From Nitrospirota bacterium (lineage in GTDB: Bacteria > Nitrospirota > Thermodesulfovibrionia > Thermodesulfovibrionales > JdFR-85), in NCBI GenBank assembly GCA_003232715.1, contig QIJG01000270.1, forward strand, positions 1 to 5,069: 5,069 bases of DNA. The letters run 5' to 3'. Under the pieces are notes generated by a model. It was not told where the DNA came from, searched no databases, and saw only the letters and a list, made by a program, of their open reading frames with translations. Position 1 is the first letter of the stretch, and every line of letters starts with the position of its first letter. This document shows, in pieces, positions 1 through 5,069 of the stretch. The translations under genes and the position numbers were made by a program.

Positions 1-248
1 GTGCACTGACGGAGATCAAGGATTTGTTATATAAACACAGCGGTAATTGTCCTGTATATATAAAGCTGAACGCAGGTGATTATGAAACAACCCTACTTAC
101 TGAATACAACATAAAACCTGATGTTGAAATTATCGATACCCTGGAAGGCATTACAGGTACTGGAACAGTAAAACTCCTCCGGCTGAACGGGCATAAAGAA
201 ACGCACTATGCCAACAATAATCACTCCTTCAGGAGAAGCCGTAAATGA
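1..248 (+). CDS. dnaE: DNA polymerase III subunit alpha, C-terminal end (partial)
   Basis: Only the 3' end of the gene is present; the reading frame enters from upstream with its first full codon at position 3 and stops at TGA 246-248. The peptide begins ALTEIKDLLYKHSGNCPVYI and continues with a beta-rich stretch ending in GTGTVKLL. This matches the last domain of bacterial replicative polymerase alpha, where a helix 'L..lk.ll..h.G..PVy' precedes strands after the OB-fold region. The polymerase and PHP domains lie outside the window. About 22 basic, Asn/His-rich residues follow the usual family end, so the tail may be lineage-specific. The stop overlaps the accA start as ATGA, suggesting coupled translation, and dnaE next to accA is a common bacterial arrangement. 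Identification rests on a short fragment and on context. Confidence 0.8.
   Translation, partial: ALTEIKDLLYKHSGNCPVYIKLNAGDYETTLLTEYNIKPDVEIIDTLEGITGTGTVKLLRLNGHKETHYANNNHSFRRSRK
231..236 (+). promoter_or_regulatory. Ribosome binding site of accA
   Basis: AGGAGA lies 8 nt before the ATG at 245 and inside the last codons of dnaE. It supports that ATG as the accA start and fits coupling to dnaE translation through the ATGA overlap. Confidence 0.6.
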
Positions 249-1197
249 TACGATGCTATCTTGACTTTGAAAAGCCCATCCAGGAGCTTGAACTAAAAAT
301 CGAAGAGCTCAAGCGCCTCAGTAACGGAGAGGACCTCAACATAACCGGCGAACTTGAAAAACTTGAACAAAAGGCCGGGGAGATGAGGGATGATATATTC
401 TCAAGACTCACCCCGTGGCAGAAGACACAGATCGCAAGACATCCCGACAGGCCCTATACCCTTGATTACATAAATATGCTGACAGATGATTTTATGATGA
501 CCCGGCCATTGTCGGCGGTCTCGGCAGTATCGGAGGAACAAGCATTATGATTATCGGCCACCAGAAGGGCAGAGGGACAAAGGAGAGGATTAATAGAAAC
601 TTCGGCCAGCCCCAACCCGAGGGTTACAGAAAGGCCCTCAGACTGATGAAGTTTGCAGAGCGCTTTAACAAACCCCTGCTGACTTTCGTAGATACTCCAG
701 GGGCATTCCCGGGGATTGGCGCTGAGGAGCGGGGACAGGCTGAGGCAATAGCGGTAAATCTCATGGAGATGTCAAGACTGAGGATCCCTGTAATCTCAAT
801 TGTTATCGGTGAGGGTGGCAGTGGCGGAGCCCTTGCCATCTCCGTGGCCGACAGGCTCTACATGTTTGAACACTCTGTTTACTCGGTAATATCACCGGAA
901 GGGTGTGCTGCAATACTCTGGAGAAAAAACGGCGATCTTGACACGGGGGAGTTCTCAAGGGCCGCCAAAGCACTGAAACTTACGGCACAGGACCTTTTGA
1001 GTTTCAGGATTATTGATGATATTATACCCGAACCACCCGGCGGTATCCATAGAGACCCCAAGGGCGCCGCTGAAAGAATAAAAGAGACCATTCTTAATAC
1101 AATTGAAGAACTCAGAGGCAAAAACATCGAAAAGCTCATTGAAGAGAGATACAAAAAGTTAAGACGTATAGGGAAGTTCTCCAAACAGGGATACTAA
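245..1197 (+). pseudogene. accA: Acetyl-CoA carboxylase carboxyltransferase subunit alpha, frameshifted by a ~28-bp deletion
   Basis: AccA pairs with AccD to move the carboxyl group from carboxybiotin on AccB to acetyl-CoA, giving malonyl-CoA for fatty acid synthesis in the cytoplasm. The N-terminal part (245-550) shows YLDFEKPIQELELKI, the coiled helix region and RHPDRPYTLDY. The C-terminal part is in another frame, recognisable from about 490 (FYDDPAIVGG) to 1197. It has GHQKGR, DTPGAFPGIGAEERGQ, IGEGGSGGALAI and SVISPEGCA, all hallmarks of the crotonase-fold carboxyltransferase. At 490-496 TTTTATG reads as the end of DDFM in frame 2 and as FY in frame 1. The seven residues expected between them (ELxGDRx in relatives) are missing. 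Adding 28 bp restores 326 residues, a normal AccA length. The gene is normally essential, so this could be a sequencing or amplification artefact, a minority variant or true decay. Family identity is certain; the cause of the break is not. Confidence 0.93.
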
Positions 1198-1242
1198 CCA
1201 CTGTTCCTTGCTCAACTCATTTCCGTCATAAGGCATCGCTAC

Positions 1243-1261
1243 AATGCACTCCTGCATTTTT
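1243..1261 (+). terminator. Weak candidate rho-independent terminator after accA
   Basis: A perfect 6-bp inverted repeat AATGCA/TGCATT (1243-1248 and 1253-1258) with a 4-nt loop CTCC runs into five Ts at 1257-1261. It lies about 45 bp after the accA stop in the expected orientation. The stem has only two G-C pairs, so termination would be weak; it could also be part of a dispersed intergenic repeat. Confidence 0.4.
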
Positions 1262-1269
1262 ACTATAAC

Positions 1270-1297
1270 TTTTCCTCATAATATGATACAATATAAT
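1270..1297 (+). promoter_or_regulatory. Candidate sigma-70-type promoter for the PilZ/DnaJ gene
   Basis: A perfect -10 hexamer TATAAT sits at 1292-1297 in an AT-rich stretch, about 95 bp before the next gene's ATG. The -35 match is poor (TTTTCC at 1270-1275, 16-bp spacer). A second -10-like element, TATGAT, is at 1282-1287. Its position after a candidate terminator and before a new gene fits a fresh transcript start. The rest of the 1198-1392 gap holds nothing else I can support. Confidence 0.4.
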
Positions 1298-1392
1298 TAT
1301 GTAGTTTCAATAGATGCAATATGAAAGATATTTCCCTTGATAAGAGTTTTGATGAAAAGGCCATCCCTCATGAAAATGGAGATTAAATCCTG

Positions 1393-3110
1393 ATGGATAA
1401 CAAGGACAAAAGGAACTTTAAAAGATACAAGAAAGAGGCCGAGCTAATACTTAAGGCCAATACCGGAGCATATAAAGGCAGAGTAATTGATTATTTTGCG
1501 CCGTTGTCAAAAATGCCTCCTCTATCGTATCAGGCACCACGGTCAACATAAAAAGTCACGAACTTGGAATAGAGTTTCTTGGTGAAGTTGTATGGGCAAA
1601 AAAGGTGGTCCCTGATTTGCATATCGGCATCAGGAGAGTTGATAACCTCAGAGGTTCTTTAAAGGATTTCAGACTGCCGGATATACTAAAGGGACTTCAG
1701 AAAACCACAAGCACAGGAACCCTCGAAATCCATAATGATTCAATACAAAAAAAGATTTATATCAAAAATGGAGATTTGATCTTTGCTTCCTCGAACCAGC
1801 CAAAAGAGAGCCTTGCAAAGGCCCTCTTAACGGTCGGCAAGATTACCGTTGATCAGTTTAAAAAAACCGTTGAAATATCAGAGCAAACAGGAAAAAATCA
1901 GAGCACAACCCTCGCTGAACTTGGGTACCTGTCCCCACAGGAATTCGTCCGGGCATTAAAAAATCAGGTCGAGATGATTATCCTGAGCAGCTTTAACGTT
2001 ACAGATGCCACATTTGAATTCCAGGAGGGTCCCCTTGATGCAGATGAGTCAATACCCCTCAGGATCAACGCCACCAATCTCCTGTATCATGGGTATAAAA
2101 AGGTCAATGACCTCCTGTATTTAAAAGAGGAGTGCCCCCCCCTGGATATTGAACTGAGTCTATCCATGGACCCGGAGGAACTCGTTCAAAACCTTTCCAT
2201 GAGTGACACGGACAGGAGGATCCTCTCTTATTTAGACGGCAAACACACAATAAAAGAGATACTGTCACTCGCTCAAACCAGTGACATGGAGACCTTCAAG
2301 ACCATACACGCCCTTTTGAATATTGGAGCCATAGAATTAACAGAAGGTTCGGTCCCCTCAGCCAAGGGGCTGGAGATAAATAACGAACTAATGGAAAAGA
2401 TAGAAGATATGAACAACAACTATAAGACCCTCGGATATTATGGAATCCTGGGCACAAATGAAGGGGTCTCAGAAGAGGAGATAAGGGAGGCATATTACAG
2501 GGTAGCAAAAGAGTTTCATCCGGACAGATTTTTTTCCCTGCCGTCAGACGATATTAAGGAAAAAATAAACAGGATATTTTCTTACGCTACAGAGGCATAT
2601 GAAACCCTTTCCAATGAGGCAAAGAGGAGGGAATACGACAGCTCTCTGCCTGTCAAATCTGCAAAGCCGCCTTCAAAGGCTGAAATGGCTAAAGCGAGGT
2701 TTAATCAGGGAAGGACATTGCTGATGATGAGAAATTACTCTGATGCAGCAACCCTCTTTGCTCAGGCAATCTATTTTGACAACTCCACAGCAAGTTATCA
2801 CTACTATCACGGCCTTGCCCTTAGCAAACTGAGCAGGTTCAAGGAAGCAGCAAAGACTTTTAACGAAGCCGTTAAGCTTAATCCACGAAAAGCCGATTAT
2901 GTTGCTGAACTCGGTCATGTTTTTCTGATGCTTGGCTTTAAAGCAAGGGCGCAGAACTCATTTAAAAGGGCTCTTGAACTCTCACCTTCAAATGAAAGGG
3001 CTCTTGAGGGAATACCTAAAACGGAAAAGAGTAAAAAATCTATTTTTGGGTCTTCAGAGAATATCCTGCTAAGAATCTCCCAAAAATACGGCCTTAAGAA
3101 AAAGAAGTAG
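1393..3110 (+). pseudogene. PilZ-DUF4388-DnaJ-TPR protein, frameshifted in the PilZ domain
   Basis: The start at ATG 1393 is preceded by GGAG (1378-1381). The N-terminus MDNKDKRNFKRYKKEAELIL carries RxxxR (R7, R11), the first c-di-GMP-binding motif of PilZ, and continues to GRVIDY (D33). Homology then jumps from frame 1 to frame 3, which is open from 1491: AVVKNASSIVSGTTVNIKS, then GEVVWAKK and LHIGIRR finish the PilZ barrel. About 13 bp holding the second motif (D/NxSxxG) are missing. Numbered from GTG 1605 there follow: DUF4388 (PatA-type N-terminal domain, about 17-145, GSLKDFRLPDILKGLQ); a winged-helix-like segment (about 205-240); a J-domain (about 273-345) with HPD at 305-307; three TPR-like repeats (about 362-463); and a Lys-rich C-terminus. 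Restored length is about 576 residues. GTG 1605 has no ribosome binding site and lies inside PilZ, so it is not a convincing start. Inferred role: a c-di-GMP-responsive adaptor recruiting DnaK through its J-domain; client unknown. Confidence 0.82.
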
Positions 3111-3159
3111 GACGAAATACCGGTAACCGCAGCACAAAATTAACAGGTACTTCTGAATC

Positions 3160-3330
3160 TTATACTTCCTTATCCACCTTCTCTTTGCTCTCTTTAGAAG
3201 GGCTGGAAGAAGGAGAACACGTCTCCCTGGTATCGGGTGCTCAGGTAGGCAATCCGATTTTTGGCAGCACGGTCTGAAGCAGAATCCATATCGCAATAAT
3301 AATTCCAAGGGTTAAAAGCAAACCACTCAT
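3160..3330 (-). CDS. Small single-pass membrane protein; TGA at codon 30 may encode selenocysteine
   Basis: The ATG (3328-3330) overlaps the rplQ stop as ATGA, with GAAGG (3340-3344) 9 nt upstream, so it looks translationally coupled to the alpha operon. The first 29 residues begin MSGLLLTLGIIIAIWILLQT and end VLPKIGLPT: one transmembrane helix at about 3-22, then a short Pro/Lys/Gly linker. TGA follows at 3241-3243. The same frame continues for 26 codons (APDTRETC, then a Ser/Pro stretch, then KESKEKVDKEV) to TAA at 3160-3162. That charged tail looks like a real protein C-terminus, and a SECIS-like hairpin follows the TGA. If the TGA is read as Sec the protein has 56 residues, with Sec30 just after the membrane and a Cys at 38. 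If not, it is a 29-residue membrane peptide (3241-3330). I do not recognise the family with certainty. The small ORF is well supported by coupling and hydrophobicity; the readthrough is a hypothesis. Confidence 0.55.
3210..3243 (-). promoter_or_regulatory. Candidate bacterial SECIS element following the in-frame TGA
   Basis: On the minus strand, 12 nt separate the TGA (3243-3241) from a 7-bp stem: AGGGAGA (3228-3222) pairs with TCTCCTT (3216-3210), including one G-U pair. The loop is CGTGT (3221-3217) and starts 20 nt after the TGA. Known bacterial SECIS rules ask for an apical stem-loop roughly 16-37 nt after UGA with a G among the first two loop bases; here G is second. No lower stem extends towards the UGA. 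A hairpin of this size can arise by chance. Confidence 0.42.
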
Positions 3331-3731
3331 GACTTCTTACCTTCTTTTGTCGTCTTTTGTGCGACTCGACTCTCTTCATAATCTACAAATTCAAGCACTG
3401 CCAGCGACGCCTGATCCTTAAGCCTCGTTCTTGTCTTAACAACTCTTAGATAGCCGCCGTTCCTTTTACTGAACCGCGGGGCTATCTCACTGAACAACTT
3501 TGCAATCGCAGCCCTGTTGGGCACATATGACAGTGCCGTCCTCTTTGAATGAAGGTCTCCCTTCTTGCCAAGGGTGACCACTTTTTCCGCAAGCGACTTT
3601 ATTACCTTGGCCTTGGTTACTGTGGTCTCAATACGTTCATGCATAAAGAGATTGATCATCAGGTTTCTGAAGAGGGCCTTCCTCTGGTTTGTATTTCTAC
3701 CGAAATTTTTTTTATGAACTCTGTGACGCAT
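3327..3731 (-). CDS. rplQ: 50S ribosomal protein L17
   Basis: L17 is a protein of the large ribosomal subunit that lines the region near the polypeptide exit. This 134-residue product is full length for the family (127 in E. coli). It opens with MRHRVHKKNFGRNTNQRKAL, followed by FRNLMINLFMHERIETT and KAKVIKSLAEKVVTL, the characteristic L17 helices. The late segment GGYLRVVKTRTR and the final strand LAVLEFVDYEE are also typical, and a short Lys/Thr-rich tail ends the protein. Its start overlaps the end of rpoA by 20 nt, with GGAGGT 10 nt upstream of the ATG (at 3742-3747, inside rpoA), so it is translated with rpoA from the alpha operon. Its TGA stop overlaps the start of the small membrane ORF downstream. 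Confidence 0.97.
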   Translation of the reverse strand: MRHRVHKKNFGRNTNQRKALFRNLMINLFMHERIETTVTKAKVIKSLAEKVVTLGKKGDLHSKRTALSYVPNRAAIAKLFSEIAPRFSKRNGGYLRVVKTRTRLKDQASLAVLEFVDYEESRVAQKTTKEGKKS

Positions 3732-4755
3732 CTTTTACCGTACCTCCCTCTGAATGATACTCTTCCAACACTTCGGGATCGATCTTCATTCCAAAGTTAA
3801 GTCCCATAGTTCTGAGGATTTCCTTGATTTCATTAAGTGATTTTCTACCGAAATTCTTTGTCTTTAGCATCTCCAGATCAGTCCTCTGCACCAGGTCGGC
3901 TATGGTCCTTATGTTGGCATTCTTAAGACAATTGTAAGACCTCACGGAGAGTTCAAGTTCATCCACGGGCCTCAGGAGGTTCCTGTTAAAGTCAGAACTG
4001 CCTACATCATACACATCAAGCGCATCAAGCGATACCTCCTCGGATGTCTCTTCCGACTCGTCAAAAATAAAGAGGTCAAGATGGTCAATAAGTACACTTG
4101 AAGCCCTGGTTATGGCATTCTTCGGAGTGAGACTTCCGTCCGTCCAGAGCTCAAGCACGAGTCTGTCATAATCCGTTTCCCTGCCAACTCTTGCTTTTTC
4201 AACCCGGAAATTCACTTTCCTGACAGGACTGTAAACACTATCGATAGCTATGATATCTACAGGCTGCTCCTTCTCCTTATTCATCTCTGAAAAGACATAA
4301 CCCTTTCCTTTGGATACATAGAGTTCAGCATGAAACTCTGCATTCCTGTCAACTGTAGCAACAGGGAAGTCAGTGGTGAGAACTTCAAGATTTGCCTCAC
4401 ATTGAATGTCGGCACCTGTAACATCCTTAGGTCCTGTAACCTCTATCCTTGCAACCTTCTTACCGTCACCATACAGCTTAAACCTGATCTTCTTGAGGTT
4501 GAGTATAACGTCAACCATGTCTTCCTTAACACCTTTAATTGTGGAAAATTCATGCAGAACTCCCGGTATCCTCACCTGAGTAATCGCCGCCCCCTCAATA
4601 GAGGAAAGCAGAACTCTCCGCAGTGAATTACCAAGGGTAGTCCCATACCCACGCTCTAATGGTTCTGCTATAAGCTTACCGTATGTATTGGTAAGGGTGT
4701 CTTCGTCGAAGGCTATCTTCTCAGGAAACTGAAAGCCTCTTATCTTCAAGCTCAT
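3712..4755 (-). CDS. rpoA: DNA-directed RNA polymerase subunit alpha
   Basis: The alpha subunit dimerises to nucleate RNA polymerase assembly and contacts UP elements and activators through its C-terminal domain. At 347 residues it is slightly longer than E. coli alpha (329). The N-terminal domain (about 1-230) has PLERGYGTTLGNSLRRVLLS with R47 matching E. coli R45, then VLHEFSTIKGVKEDM. An acidic linker (about 232-259, ESEETSEEV) leads to the C-terminal domain (about 260-325): LLRPVDELELSVRSYNCLK, with R272 and N275 matching the DNA-contacting R265 and N268, then FGRKSLNEIKEIL. About 20 acidic/Ser-rich residues extend beyond the usual end. GGGAGG lies 4 nt before the ATG, a short but usable spacing. 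It sits between rpsD and rplQ, the standard alpha-operon order, and appears intact. Confidence 0.99.
   Translation of the reverse strand: MSLKIRGFQFPEKIAFDEDTLTNTYGKLIAEPLERGYGTTLGNSLRRVLLSSIEGAAITQVRIPGVLHEFSTIKGVKEDMVDVILNLKKIRFKLYGDGKKVARIEVTGPKDVTGADIQCEANLEVLTTDFPVATVDRNAEFHAELYVSKGKGYVFSEMNKEKEQPVDIIAIDSVYSPVRKVNFRVEKARVGRETDYDRLVLELWTDGSLTPKNAITRASSVLIDHLDLFIFDESEETSEEVSLDALDVYDVGSSDFNRNLLRPVDELELSVRSYNCLKNANIRTIADLVQRTDLEMLKTKNFGRKSLNEIKEILRTMGLNFGMKIDPEVLEEYHSEGGTVKDASQSS
3742..3747 (-). promoter_or_regulatory. Ribosome binding site of rplQ inside rpoA
   Basis: GGAGGT on the minus strand, 10 nt before the rplQ ATG and within the last codons of rpoA, fixes the rplQ start. It explains the 20-nt gene overlap, as ribosomes finishing rpoA would pass over this site. 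Confidence 0.65.
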
Positions 4756-4770
4756 TGGGCCTCCCTTTTC

Positions 4771-4839
4771 GTTATACGTGATACGTTATACGGAAACATA
4801 AACGTGCTCTCGTATTTTCGTGTTTTCAAATTATCGTAT
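4771..4839. repeat. Heptameric CGTATMA-type repeat cluster between rpsD and rpoA
   Basis: ATACG occurs three times at exact 7-bp spacing (4774-4778, 4781-4785, 4788-4792), giving direct repeats of GTTATACG at 4771-4778 and 4785-4792. The opposite orientation, CGTAT, occurs at 4811-4815 and 4835-4839, with a variant CGTGT at 4819-4823. On the transcribed minus strand the core reads CGTATAA CGTATCA CGTATAA. The repeats fill much of the 102-bp rpsD-rpoA gap. Function unknown: it could be a dispersed heptamer repeat, a protein-binding array or a spacer. I see no clear promoter or terminator in it. Confidence 0.55.
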
Positions 4840-4857
4840 TTATCTTAAATACAGGTT

Positions 4858-5069
4858 TTATTTTGAATATAACTCTACAATCAGGTTTTCTTTAACATCA
4901 AGACCTATTGCTTCTCTTGAGGGTATGCTGATCAGTTTACCCCTGAAGTTATCGGCATCCAGTTCAAGCCACTCAGGCAATCCCCTGTGTTCAACTTTTG
5001 AAAGACTCTCCTCAATCAAAGGAATACCCCGCCTTGCCTCTTTTACTTCAATGACATCACCTACTTTCA
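4858..5069 (-). CDS. rpsD: 30S ribosomal protein S4, C-terminal part (partial)
   Basis: S4 is a primary 16S rRNA-binding protein that starts small-subunit assembly and in some bacteria represses the alpha operon. Only the last 69 residues plus the TAA at 4858-4860 are in the window; the 5' part lies beyond 5069. The fragment runs KVGDVIEVKEARRGIPLIEE from the S4 RNA-binding fold, then LPEWLELD, and ends IPSREAIGLDVKENLIVELY followed by SK, close to the near-universal ending of S4 (IVE.YSK). It is followed by rpoA after a 102-bp gap, in the standard order rpsD-rpoA-rplQ. No defect is visible in the part seen. Confidence 0.95.
   Translation of the reverse strand, partial: KVGDVIEVKEARRGIPLIEESLSKVEHRGLPEWLELDADNFRGKLISIPSREAIGLDVKENLIVELYSK

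Noticed and set aside
490..496. Programmed ribosomal frameshifting at the TTTTATG site in accA
   Set aside because: Conserved residues are missing at the junction, so a frameshift alone would not restore the protein; a deletion explains the data better.
624..1184. Long minus-strand ORFs opposite accA
   Set aside because: They are antisense shadows of a clearly conserved coding frame, with no start signals or recognisable domains.
547..1197. Reading the downstream accA ORF as a complete short carboxyltransferase gene
   Set aside because: Family homology extends upstream of the ATG at 547 in the same frame (DDPAIVGG from about 496), so the ORF is the rest of a broken gene.
1162..1257. A minus-strand ORF of about 32 codons starting MQECIVAMPYDGNELS
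   Set aside because: It overlaps the end of accA and the terminator hairpin, has no context, and any likeness to known families is too slight to support.
1321..1386. A 21-codon plus-strand ORF (MKDISLDKSFDEKAIPHENGD) just before and in frame with the PilZ gene
   Set aside because: No ribosome binding site, very short, unrecognised, and closed by TAA before the ATG at 1393; it may be chance or the remains of a leader.
3103..3154. Inverted repeat AGAAGTA (3103-3109) / TACTTCT (3148-3154), on the minus strand followed by TTTTTCTT, as a terminator of the alpha operon
   Set aside because: The stem is AT-rich with a loop of about 38 nt, so it is too weak to call, although its position between convergent genes is suitable.
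3069..3308. Minus-strand 79-codon ORF rich in Cys, Leu and Arg
   Set aside because: It overlaps the small membrane ORF in another frame and the 3' end of the TPR gene, and has the composition of a shadow frame.

Overview
The window has moderate GC and looks like ordinary chromosome from an uncultured bacterium, with no mobile element, phage or CRISPR signal. Protein character suggests Nitrospirota (Thermodesulfovibrio-like) or a deltaproteobacterial relative. The pointers are the rpoA and accA sequence style and a PilZ/DUF4388/DnaJ/TPR protein of a kind typical of those groups. This placement is a judgement by eye, not a search result.

The plus strand carries the 3' end of dnaE (DNA polymerase III alpha), then accA (acetyl-CoA carboxylase carboxyltransferase alpha), joined by an ATGA overlap. 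After a ~195-bp gap with a weak terminator and a plausible promoter comes a large signalling/chaperone-like gene: PilZ, DUF4388, a winged-helix-like segment, a J-domain with HPD, then TPRs. Both accA and this gene are broken by an out-of-frame deletion. In accA about 28 bp are missing at a TTTTATG microhomology. In the PilZ gene about 13 bp are missing, removing the second c-di-GMP-binding motif. Each break is bracketed by sequence clearly homologous to the family in two frames.

The minus strand carries the end of the classical alpha operon: rpsD (partial), rpoA and rplQ, all intact. Overlapping the rplQ stop codon by ATGA is a previously uncalled small membrane-protein ORF. Its first 29 codons encode one transmembrane helix and end at TGA. 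The same frame then stays open for 26 more codons encoding a Lys/Glu/Ser-rich tail. A 7-bp hairpin whose 5-nt loop has G at its second position starts 13 nt after that TGA, which fits the bacterial SECIS rule. The window may therefore hold a small membrane selenoprotein translated with the alpha operon. This is the most interesting hypothesis here and it is not proven. A heptameric CGTATMA repeat cluster lies between rpsD and rpoA.
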